Assembly (NCBI GenBank): GCA_034439655.1
Contig: JAWXAU010000087.1
Span: 1-37,020 of the forward strand
Source of the DNA: Bacteroidota bacterium
GTDB taxonomy: Bacteria; Bacteroidota; Bacteroidia; UKL13-3
Reading direction: 5' to 3'
DNA length: 37,020 nucleotides
Shown here: one piece after another, positions 17,872 through 25,445 of the stretch
How the letters are laid out: each line of letters starts with the position of its first letter
Numbering within the stretch: position 1 is the stretch's first letter
Notes under the pieces: model-generated
Database searches by the model: none
Told to the model about the DNA's origin: nothing
Seen by the model: the letters and a program-made list of their open reading frames with translations, nothing else
Position numbers and translations under genes: made by a program

Positions 17872-18408
17872 CTACACCAATGCCAGCATCAAACAACAAA
17901 ACACCAACATAATTGCTGAAAATATGGAGAACTGAAAGCCATACTGAATAGCAAAATTTCCTTTTGCAAGCAAACATACTATTGCCCCCATCAAACCCAA
18001 GATAGGAAAGAAGCTAAAAACAATATATATATTTACTACACTCCAAAATATATCTTCATTGGGTTTATCAATTTGATATCGCACTGTGGTATTATAAAAA
18101 GGCGTTTGCCATAGTTTGAGCATCACCACGCCTTCAAAGTCTTCACTGCTTTTTTGTGTGCTTCTAAAATGACCTTTGTCAGTATAAATAGTTATATCAG
18201 TTACAGTATTCATGCTACTTCTGCCTGTATATTTAACTTCTGTTTGAATAAATTTAGCATCAACAGGTTCCGAAAAAGCACCCATCAAAAAATTCACTAT
18301 CAAAAACACATAAGCTGCCAAACAAGCTATTGCTACTTGCTTTTGCAGTCGAAGACGCTTCTTTACCTTTAAGGTTTCTGGGGCTGAATTATAATATTCT
18401 AGTTCCAC
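17872..18408 (-). CDS. Small integral membrane protein, unknown
   Basis: 178 residues from GTG 18408 (no upstream ATG fits). One membrane helix lies at ~25-45 and two more in the C-terminal third (~118-142 and ~150-176). Between them is a ~65-residue soluble loop with beta character (TDITIYTDKGHFRST...RYQIDKPNED). This helix-loop-helix plan resembles DUF3592-type envelope proteins, but I cannot assign it firmly. It is divergent from polA across an inverted-repeat region. Function unknown. Confidence 0.65.
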   Translation of the reverse strand: MELEYYNSAPETLKVKKRLRLQKQVAIACLAAYVFLIVNFLMGAFSEPVDAKFIQTEVKYTGRSSMNTVTDITIYTDKGHFRSTQKSSEDFEGVVMLKLWQTPFYNTTVRYQIDKPNEDIFWSVVNIYIVFSFFPILGLMGAIVCLLAKGNFAIQYGFQFSIFSAIMLVFCCLMLALV

Positions 18409-18432
18409 TTCTGAAAAAAATTACGCATTACA

Positions 18433-18525
18433 AATTACGAATTACGACAAGATTTTGTCGCTTTCATTAATCGCAAATCTAGGTCACAAATGTAATTCGT
18501 AATTCAACATTCGTAATTCGTAATT
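18433..18525. repeat. 15-bp inverted repeat of octamer units upstream of polA
   Basis: AATTACGAATTACGA (18433-18447) pairs perfectly with TCGTAATTCGTAATT (18511-18525). A further copy of the right-hand unit, GTAATTCGTAATTC, is at 18492-18505. Each arm is itself a tandem repeat of the 8-mer AATTACGA or its complement. A small hairpin, CGACAA-GATT-TTGTCG, sits beside the left arm. The right arm ends 5 bp before the polA -7 box. Confidence 0.75.
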
Positions 18526-18530
18526 TTAGC

Positions 18531-18538
18531 TATCTTTG
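18531..18538 (+). promoter_or_regulatory. -7 box TATCTTTG for polA
   Basis: Exact TAnnTTTG match, 17 bp upstream of the polA ATG and immediately after the inverted-repeat region. Confidence 0.6.
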
Positions 18539-18555
18539 CCCAATAATCTATAATA

Positions 18556-21387
18556 ATGTCCGATAAAAAATTATTCTTACTCGACGGCATGGCTCTTATT
18601 TACCGTGCCCACTTTGCTTTTATCAATAATCCGCGTATTACTAGTTACGGTCTTAACACTTCGGCTGTGTTTGGTTTTTGCAATACTTTGCTCGATGTAA
18701 TTAAAAAAGAAAAGCCCCATCACTTAGCTGTTGTATTTGACACTGCAGCACCTACCGAAAGACATCTTGAATATCCATTATATAAAGCCCAACGAGAAGC
18801 AATGCCCGAGGATTTGTCGAAAGCAATTCCTTATATATTTAGATTGGTAGAAGCATTTAATATTCCTGTAATAAAAATGGATGGTTACGAAGCCGATGAT
18901 ATTATTGGAACCCTTGCTGTACAAGCTGCTCAAGAAGGTTATACTACTTATATGATGACTCCGGATAAAGATTTTGCACAACTGGTAGCACCCAATATAT
19001 TTATATACAAACCTGCACGCTTGGGTAATGGAGTCGAAATAATGGGTGTGGATGAAGTACTTAAAAAATGGGAAATTACGGACGTAAAACAAGTTATAGA
19101 TATACTGGGTTTGTGGGGCGATGCTTCCGACAATATTCCTGGTGTGCCAGGAGTGGGTGAAAAAACCTCGAAAATATTGATAGCACAGTATGGAAGCATG
19201 GAAAATATTTTGGCAAATACAGACAAACTAAAAGGCAAACAGAAAGAAAATTTTGAAAATTTTAGAGAGCAGGCTTTGCTTTCAAAACGACTGGCAACAA
19301 TTAATATTAATGTTCCTTTAAAATTAGAAGATTTTAATTTGATTATGGAACCTGTCGACAAAGAAAAAACTGAAGCGTTGTTCAATGAATTAGAATTCCG
19401 AACACTCATGAAAAGAGTGCTAGGAAGCGACGTAGCTGAGCCTGCATTACAGCCAATTTTGAAGCCTGCAAAGGCTAAAGTAGATACAGGACAAATGGAT
19501 ATATTTGGCACCCCAGCAGCACCCGCAGAAACTGTTGTGGTAAAACCTTTGGAGCCTCAAACCACACAAGAACATTATGAAACCATAGCCACCCGCAAAC
19601 ATAATTATATATTAATTGATACTCCCGAATTACGAAAAGAATTAATTGCCAAAATGGCACAACAAACCAATATATGTTTTGATACAGAAACGACTTCCAT
19701 TGAACCTGTAAAAGCAGATATAGTAGGCCTTAGTTTTAGTTTTGTTGATGCGGAAGCTTATTATATCCCCCTACCCGAAGATTATAATGAAGCGAAAATT
19801 ATATTGGAAGAATTTAAACCCATTTTCGAAAACGAGACAATAGAAAAAACAGGACAAAATATCAAATACGATTATATAATATTAAAACGATATGATATAG
19901 AATTGAAAGGGAAATTTTTCGACACCATGCTTGCCCATTACCTCATGGAGCCTGACATGCGGCATAATATGGATGCACTCGCTATGGCATATCTATATTA
20001 TAAACCTGTTTCCATTAGTGAACTTATTGGCAAAAAAAGCGGACTGCAATCCAGCTTTAGAAATGTAGATATTGAAGTTGCAAAAGATTATGCTGCCGAA
20101 GATGCAGATATCACCTTGCAACTCCGCAAATTTTTTGAACCAAAGTTGGACGAACGAAATATCAGAAATCTATTATATGATATTGAACAACCGCTAATTT
20201 CCGTATTGGCAGATATGGAATTTGAAGGTGTGAAAATTGATACCGCATTCCTCAATAATTATAGCGTTGAACTGAAGGAACAAATTATTATTGCAGAGCA
20301 AGAAATATATAGATGTGCAGGGATGACTTTTAACACAGCATCGCCGCTGCAGCTAGGCAAAGTGCTGTTTGAGCACATGAAGCTAAGCGAGAAACCTAAA
20401 AAAACGGCAACGGGCCAGTATAAAACCGATGAAGATGTATTACAAAGTTTAAGTCAGCACGAAATTGTAAAACATATATTGGATTTTCGTCAACTTAGTA
20501 AGCTTAAATCTACCTATGTGGATGCACTTCCCTTATTGGTAAATCCTGCCACAGGACGAGTGCATACTTCATTTAACCAAGCTGTGGCTGCTACTGGGCG
20601 ATTAAGTTCCACAAATCCCAACTTGCAAAATATTCCTATCAGAACCGATTTGGGAAAAGAAGTACGTAAAGCTTTTATAAGACGTGATGAAAATTATACT
20701 TTATTAAGTGCAGATTATTCACAGATTGAATTACGAATTATAGCACATATAAGCAATGATGAAAATATGAAAGAGGCGTTTAGAAGTGGGCATGATATTC
20801 ATACCGCAACTGCTGCCAGAATATATAATATACCGATGGAAGAAGTGACCAAAGACCAACGCAGAAATGCCAAGTCAGTCAACTTTGGAATTGTATATGG
20901 GATTTCTCCCTTTGGGCTGGCAAATAATTTGGGAATTCCTCGCAAGGAAGCTGCTGAAATTATTGAAAATTATTTTAAAACATATCCCGGTGTAAAAGAT
21001 TATATGAATACAACTATAGATTTTGCCAAACAAAATGGATTTGTAGAAACTATATTAGGTCGACGCCGATATTTGCGGGATATAAACTCTGCCAATGCTG
21101 TGAATCGGGGGTTTGCCGAGCGTAACGCTATCAACGCACCTATACAAGGAAGTGCTGCTGATATGATAAAAATCGCTATGATAAAACTGCATAAACGATT
21201 AAAAACTGAAAATCTAAAAACCAAAATGATTTTACAAGTGCATGATGAATTATTATTTGATGTTCCTTTAAACGAAGTAGAAATAGCGAAGAAAATTATC
21301 ACCGAAGAAATGAGCCAAGCAATCCCGATGAGCATCCCAATTGAAGCCGAAGCAGGCACTGGAAATAATTGGCTCGAAGCACACTAA
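18556..21387 (+). CDS. polA: DNA polymerase I
   Basis: 943 residues, the normal length for a three-domain Pol I. The 5'-3' exonuclease domain (1-~290) includes GDASDNIPGVPGVGEKTSK. The 3'-5' exonuclease domain starts at ~370 with FDTET near 374, so the proofreading acidic residues appear kept. The polymerase domain (~540-943) has motif A SADYSQIELR near 717, the O-helix RRNAKSVNFGIVYG, and motif C QVHDE near 893. It processes Okazaki fragments and fills repair gaps. The start ATG 18556 fits the family N-terminus KKLFLLDGMALIYRAHFAF. The gene is preceded by a strong -7 box and an inverted-repeat region. Confidence 0.98.
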   Translation: MSDKKLFLLDGMALIYRAHFAFINNPRITSYGLNTSAVFGFCNTLLDVIKKEKPHHLAVVFDTAAPTERHLEYPLYKAQREAMPEDLSKAIPYIFRLVEAFNIPVIKMDGYEADDIIGTLAVQAAQEGYTTYMMTPDKDFAQLVAPNIFIYKPARLGNGVEIMGVDEVLKKWEITDVKQVIDILGLWGDASDNIPGVPGVGEKTSKILIAQYGSMENILANTDKLKGKQKENFENFREQALLSKRLATININVPLKLEDFNLIMEPVDKEKTEALFNELEFRTLMKRVLGSDVAEPALQPILKPAKAKVDTGQMDIFGTPAAPAETVVVKPLEPQTTQEHYETIATRKHNYILIDTPELRKELIAKMAQQTNICFDTETTSIEPVKADIVGLSFSFVDAEAYYIPLPEDYNEAKIILEEFKPIFENETIEKTGQNIKYDYIILKRYDIELKGKFFDTMLAHYLMEPDMRHNMDALAMAYLYYKPVSISELIGKKSGLQSSFRNVDIEVAKDYAAEDADITLQLRKFFEPKLDERNIRNLLYDIEQPLISVLADMEFEGVKIDTAFLNNYSVELKEQIIIAEQEIYRCAGMTFNTASPLQLGKVLFEHMKLSEKPKKTATGQYKTDEDVLQSLSQHEIVKHILDFRQLSKLKSTYVDALPLLVNPATGRVHTSFNQAVAATGRLSSTNPNLQNIPIRTDLGKEVRKAFIRRDENYTLLSADYSQIELRIIAHISNDENMKEAFRSGHDIHTATAARIYNIPMEEVTKDQRRNAKSVNFGIVYGISPFGLANNLGIPRKEAAEIIENYFKTYPGVKDYMNTTIDFAKQNGFVETILGRRRYLRDINSANAVNRGFAERNAINAPIQGSAADMIKIAMIKLHKRLKTENLKTKMILQVHDELLFDVPLNEVEIAKKIITEEMSQAIPMSIPIEAEAGTGNNWLEAH

Positions 21388-21388
21388 G

Positions 21389-21490
21389 ACGGAAGTTTGA
21401 AGGCAGAAGGCAGAAGATCTCTTCCCACTTCCAACTTCCCTTCGCCGCGGCGAACCTACTTCCTACTTCCTACTTCCCACTTCTTTATAC
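21389..21490. repeat. Second heptad/GC-palindrome region
   Basis: The polA downstream gap begins with GAAG-type units (GAAGTTTGAAGGCAGAAGG), then CTTC-type units, the palindrome TTCGCCGCGGCGAA at 21441-21454, and more CTTC units (CTACTTCCTACTTCCTACTT). It is the same architecture as 13854-14415 in miniature. Confidence 0.75.
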
Positions 21491-21497
21491 TAACTAC

Positions 21498-22916
21498 ATG
21501 ACACCAAAAATAGAAAAAATACTCAACCACAAATTCAGCATACCAATCATATTGGGATTTTCGTTTGTGCTGATGGTTAAATATATTATACTCAACCAAG
21601 ATTGTGAAGGTGGGGAAGATAATATGAGTTTATATACCCGAAGTCGTTTTGGACTATACCACCCCATAGCATTTTTTAGAGAACCTATCAAAATTTTGTT
21701 TGCCATGATTATGTCGCTACCCGCACAGCTAGGGTTTAAAGCAGTGCAGATTGTCAATGCCTTATTGGCTTGTTTGTCGGCTTGGTTTGCAGTGAAAATC
21801 ATATATAAAATGGAACTTAAAAATGCTTGGATTGCTATATTAATTACCTTATTCAGTCCGATGTATTTTTTGATTTCACTTACTGTATTATCTGAGATAA
21901 TGTTTAGTTTTTTTTTAATCTCAAGTGTATTACTGATATATAATAAAAAATATGTTTGGGCGGCTATTATACTATCTTTTTCGCCCTATATCCGATCGGA
22001 AGGTTTTGTATTAATGTTGATTTTTATTATATATTTTATTCTCGAGAAGCAATGGAAAGCATTGCCTTGGTTGATTTTGGGAACTTTGTTTTTCTCAATA
22101 AGTGGATACAGTTATCATAACGATATTATGTGGGTATTTCACAAAAATTATGGTGATGCCAGTGGCTTGTATGGGCATGGAGAATGGTATGATTTTATAA
22201 AAGGCAGTAAATTATATAATAGCCCTATACTTAATATTATGCTTCCATTGGCATTGGTAGTTGCGGTATACAAATTAAAATATTTGCTCACCCAGCAACG
22301 TAATTTTATTATATTGATTATGGGTTGTTATTTTGGCTTTTTACTACTTCACTCTTATCTGTGGTGGCAAGGCAAAGGGGGCTCACTCGGCCTTATACGC
22401 GTAATGGCATGCGTGGCTCCTTTATCAGGAATAATAGCAGTTTGGCTATTGTCCCAATCTGAAAAGTATATGAAAGGCCTGCAAGTATATTTATATATAT
22501 TTATTGCTTTGGGATCTGTATATTTTTGTTTCAACATAAATCGTTTTCCTATAGGTCTTGATGGCGAACATACTGTTGTTGCCAAATTATATAAACTGAG
22601 TATCCCGTATTTAGAAAAAGCACCAGAAATAAAATTCAACAGTACTTACTTTGCTTTCCTCGCAGGTATAGACCCTTATGATTATGAAAAAGGCGGAGAC
22701 TGCCTCACGGTGAATAAGGAAGTTCTTGACAGCATGAAACCTGGCAGCTTGGTACAATATGAAACCCATTTTGGCCCAAACGAATGCCAAACCGATACCG
22801 ATTTTTATGACAAACACCGACCCGATTTTGAAAAAGTTTTAGAAGTATATCCCGATGAACGTTTTAAAGTTCTAAATGGGTATGAATATAAAAATGTATT
22901 ATATAGGAAAAAGTAA
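21498..22916 (+). CDS. Polytopic membrane protein, GT-C glycosyltransferase-like
   Basis: 472 residues from ATG 21498. A longer frame from 21369 would overlap polA and translate the CTTC repeat, so it is rejected. There are about nine to eleven hydrophobic segments in the first 375 residues, then a ~95-residue soluble tail. An acidic residue in the first external loop (QDCEGGEDN, ~33-41) and the overall plan resemble GT-C fold transferases that use polyprenyl-linked sugars. No diagnostic motif proves catalysis, and substrate and pathway are unknown. It is flanked by polA and porX but is probably transcribed on its own. Confidence 0.6.
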   Translation: MTPKIEKILNHKFSIPIILGFSFVLMVKYIILNQDCEGGEDNMSLYTRSRFGLYHPIAFFREPIKILFAMIMSLPAQLGFKAVQIVNALLACLSAWFAVKIIYKMELKNAWIAILITLFSPMYFLISLTVLSEIMFSFFLISSVLLIYNKKYVWAAIILSFSPYIRSEGFVLMLIFIIYFILEKQWKALPWLILGTLFFSISGYSYHNDIMWVFHKNYGDASGLYGHGEWYDFIKGSKLYNSPILNIMLPLALVVAVYKLKYLLTQQRNFIILIMGCYFGFLLLHSYLWWQGKGGSLGLIRVMACVAPLSGIIAVWLLSQSEKYMKGLQVYLYIFIALGSVYFCFNINRFPIGLDGEHTVVAKLYKLSIPYLEKAPEIKFNSTYFAFLAGIDPYDYEKGGDCLTVNKEVLDSMKPGSLVQYETHFGPNECQTDTDFYDKHRPDFEKVLEVYPDERFKVLNGYEYKNVLYRKK

Positions 22917-22994
22917 AATTATATAATATCTGCTGTTTAAGTTTTTAACAAAATCAAGCTTATATACCTGTAACAAATGCAACCCTTTATTACG

Positions 22995-23028
22995 TTTGGG
23001 TAACTTCAATCAAAAGTCGTTACATTTG
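22995..23028 (+). promoter_or_regulatory. Candidate promoter for porX
   Basis: TACATTTG at 23021-23028 matches the -7 box exactly, and TTTG at 22995-22998 lies 22 bases upstream as a possible -33 element. The ATG follows at 23064, leaving a leader of roughly 30 bases. Confidence 0.55.
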
Positions 23029-23063
23029 AAGCAGATTTACACAACCAATTTAATTATTCAAAA

Positions 23064-24617
23064 ATGTCAAACAAAATTTCCATTCTGTGGGCCGACGACG
23101 AGATTGACCTGCTTAAACCACACATCCTATTTTTAGAAAACAAAGGGTATGAAGTAATGCCAGTTACCAGCGGTGTTGATGCCGTTGAAGAAATAAAAAA
23201 GCGTGGTTTCGACTTAGTTTTTTTGGATGAAAACATGCCCGGAATTAGTGGTATGGAAGCACTTACACAAATTAAAGCAATCCGCGATGTACCTTGTGTA
23301 ATGATTACCAAAAGTGAGGAAGAATATATTATGGAAGATGCCATCGGTTCCAAAATTGCCGATTACCTTATCAAACCCGTAAACCCCAATCAGATTCTTC
23401 ACTCCATTAAAAAACTTACCGAAAACGCCCGACTCACTAGCGAAAAAACAAACCAATCATACCAACAAGAATTTAGAAATATCGGTATGATGCTCAATGA
23501 TAATCTCAACTTCGACGAATGGTTAGCGGTATATCGCAAATTAGTATATTGGGAACTTGAACTCGACTCGGTTGAAGACAACCAAATGGGTGAAATTATT
23601 GCCATGCAAAAGCAAGAGGCCAATCGCAGTTGGGCGAAGTATATCAATAATAATTATATGAAAATGATGAAAAACCCTGGAGAGGGCGGACTAATCATGT
23701 CGCATCAATTGATGAAGAATAAAGTTTTTCCATTGTTGGACCAACCGGATCCTGTATTTTTTATATTGATAGATAACCTGCGTTACGACCAATGGAAAAT
23801 GATACAACCTTTTTTGGCTAGCCATTTCCGTGTGGACCAAGACGACTTATATATGAGTATTCTACCCACTACAACACATTATTGTCGTAATGCTTTGTTC
23901 GCTGGCTTACCTCCTGGAGAAATTGAACGCAAATTTCCAAACCTATGGAGCAACGATGAAGAAGAAGGTGGTAAAAATCTGCATGAAGAAGAATTTCTTG
24001 CCGAAAATTTGAAACGCCAAGGTCATAATATCAAGATGAGTTATACCAAAGTGGTCAACCTCGACCAAGGCAAGGCGATGGTCGATAATGTACATAATAT
24101 GTTTCAAAACAAGCTGAATGTAATTGTATATAATTTTGTAGATATGTTGAGCCATGCCCGCACCGAAATGGGTATGATAAAAGAACTGGCAGAGGACGAA
24201 GCAGCTTATCGTTCCTTAACCCGCAGTTGGTTCGAACACTCTCCCTTATTTGAAGCCATCAAAAAAATTGCACAGAAAAAAGTTAAGGTTATTATCACTA
24301 CCGACCATGGTTCTATACGTGTAAAAAATCCCGTTAAAATTATTGGCGATAGAAATACAACTGCAAACCTTCGTTACAAACAAGGCAAAAACCTAAACTA
24401 TGATAAGCGTGAGGTATTTGAAATTCGTAACCCAAAAGAAGCCAGCTTGCCTTGCCCACACGTAAGCAGCACGTTTGCTTTTTGCTACGAAGACAATTTC
24501 TTTGCGTATCCCAATAACTATAATTATTTCGTAAATATGTATAAAGATACCTTTCAACATGGTGGTATATCGCTCGAGGAAATGTTGATTCCTGTCGCGG
24601 TGCTGAGTACAAAATAG
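23064..24617 (+). CDS. porX: PorX: response regulator with PglZ domain, type IX secretion regulator
   Basis: 517 residues. The N-terminal receiver (1-~120) has the acidic WADDE, phospho-acceptor Asp55 in VFLDENMPG and the conserved Lys in YLIKPVNP. A helical linker leads to a PglZ domain of the alkaline-phosphatase superfamily: ILIDNLRYDQW, Thr269-Thr271 (LPTTTHYC) at the nucleophile position, and TTDHGSI for metal binding. This receiver-PglZ layout is that of PorX, which in Porphyromonas and Flavobacterium controls or takes part in type IX secretion and has phosphodiesterase activity. It agrees with the T9SS-sorted protein at 34459-36435. No porY kinase is next to it. Confidence 0.95.
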   Translation: MSNKISILWADDEIDLLKPHILFLENKGYEVMPVTSGVDAVEEIKKRGFDLVFLDENMPGISGMEALTQIKAIRDVPCVMITKSEEEYIMEDAIGSKIADYLIKPVNPNQILHSIKKLTENARLTSEKTNQSYQQEFRNIGMMLNDNLNFDEWLAVYRKLVYWELELDSVEDNQMGEIIAMQKQEANRSWAKYINNNYMKMMKNPGEGGLIMSHQLMKNKVFPLLDQPDPVFFILIDNLRYDQWKMIQPFLASHFRVDQDDLYMSILPTTTHYCRNALFAGLPPGEIERKFPNLWSNDEEEGGKNLHEEEFLAENLKRQGHNIKMSYTKVVNLDQGKAMVDNVHNMFQNKLNVIVYNFVDMLSHARTEMGMIKELAEDEAAYRSLTRSWFEHSPLFEAIKKIAQKKVKVIITTDHGSIRVKNPVKIIGDRNTTANLRYKQGKNLNYDKREVFEIRNPKEASLPCPHVSSTFAFCYEDNFFAYPNNYNYFVNMYKDTFQHGGISLEEMLIPVAVLSTK

Positions 24618-24640
24618 AATCATAACCGTTTTACAGAAAC

Positions 24641-24750
24641 CGTCATTGCGAGCGTTCCGATAGCTATGGGAGTCCGCTTGGCAATCTCGTAGAATTGGAG
24701 ACGCTCTAAAAATGAGATTGCTATCCAGAAGTTGCTCGCAATGAAGTCAA
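24641..24750. repeat. ATTGCGAG-type interspersed inverted repeat
   Basis: CGTCATTGCGAGCG at the left (24641-24654) mirrors GCTCGCAATGAAGTC at the right (24734-24748). Inner arms GGCAATCTCGT and TGAGATTGC pair as well. The sequence resembles a class of dispersed, non-coding GTCATTGCGAG elements known from many bacterial genomes. It sits in the porX-hpf gap. Confidence 0.7.
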
Positions 24751-24755
24751 ATAAT

Positions 24756-24800
24756 CCCACAAAAAAAGCCGGACTATAATAGTTCGGCTTTTTTTGTGGG
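24756..24800. terminator. Bidirectional intrinsic terminator
   Basis: CCCACAAAAAAAGCCG (24756-24771) pairs perfectly with CGGCTTTTTTTGTGGG (24785-24800) around a short loop. The A/T tracts on both sides make a terminator for porX (+) and hpf (-), whose stops are 139 bp before and 17 bp after it. Confidence 0.9.
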
Positions 24801-24816
24801 TAGAAATTAAGGAGTA

Positions 24817-25116
24817 TTATAATCCTTTCACCTTTTCTTTGAACCGTTTCAATTGTGTTATCAATGAATCCATAGCCAAATCAAGTGCGGCTTCAAACGA
24901 TTGGTGTTCGTGTTCTACAAACAGAACCTGTCCGTTCACCATCAATTTCATTTCTACTAATTTGTTGTGCTTTACCTCAACTTTTTGTAGGCGGAGGAAT
25001 ACCTTTAAATCTAAATGTCCATCATAGAAGGTGCGAAGTTTTTCAACTTTTGCACTGATAAAATCAAGCAATTTTTTGTCAGCGTCAAAATGGATAGATT
25101 GGATGTCAATTTTCAT
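24817..25116 (-). CDS. hpf: Ribosome hibernation promoting factor (short form)
   Basis: 99 residues, the length of short HPF/YfiA (RaiA) proteins, without the C-terminal dimerisation domain of long HPF. It shows MKIDIQSIHF, DKKLLDFISAKVEKL, a basic/hydrophobic beta region (LDLKVFLRLQKVEV) and the C-terminal helix SFEAALDLAMDSLITQLKRF, all typical of the S30AE fold. Such proteins bind the 30S decoding centre and stabilise idle ribosomes. The single-gene unit ends at the bidirectional terminator. Confidence 0.9.
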   Translation of the reverse strand: MKIDIQSIHFDADKKLLDFISAKVEKLRTFYDGHLDLKVFLRLQKVEVKHNKLVEMKLMVNGQVLFVEHEHQSFEAALDLAMDSLITQLKRFKEKVKGL

Positions 25117-25445
25117 GTTTGGTTAAATTAAATTAAAAAATTTTGAAAACTAAAATGAGGGTTAATAAAAACCCAAGGGGCAGTGATTTGATTTTGGTCT
25201 CTTGGTTCTAATGGCTTTTAGCGGACCAGGCTGCAATGCATGTTCGAAATAAGAACATTAGCTTGACAAAACCAAATAATAATAGTCATTTATTCACGAT
25301 TACTTTGCATGATGTTATGAATCACTTCATTATTTTTTCATATCCACAGATATTGATAAATTGAGGTTTTTTTCTTCATCCTTCCATTTTAAGGCAATTA
25401 TAAAAACTATATAATCTATTTTTGCAGCCATATATTATATAGTTT
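25117..25445. other. Intergenic region hpf-valS
   Basis: No gene, tRNA or strong repeat seen. It holds the divergent upstream regions of hpf and valS, a small hairpin ATGTTC-GAAATAA-GAACAT (near 25240-25258), and a perfect -7 box TATTTTTG at 25417-25424 for valS. Confidence 0.5.
25417..25424 (+). promoter_or_regulatory. -7 box TATTTTTG for valS
   Basis: Exact TAnnTTTG match 21 bp before the valS ATG (25446), in an AT-rich leader. Confidence 0.6.

Noticed and set aside
21369-21497. N-terminal extension of the GT-C-like gene
   Set aside because: It overlaps polA and translates low-complexity CTTC repeats; the ATG at 21498 opens directly into family-like membrane sequence.
25180-25270. Possible tRNA or T-box leader ahead of valS
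   Set aside because: A TTCGAAAT fragment is present, but no acceptor stem, D-arm or T-box consensus could be folded around it.
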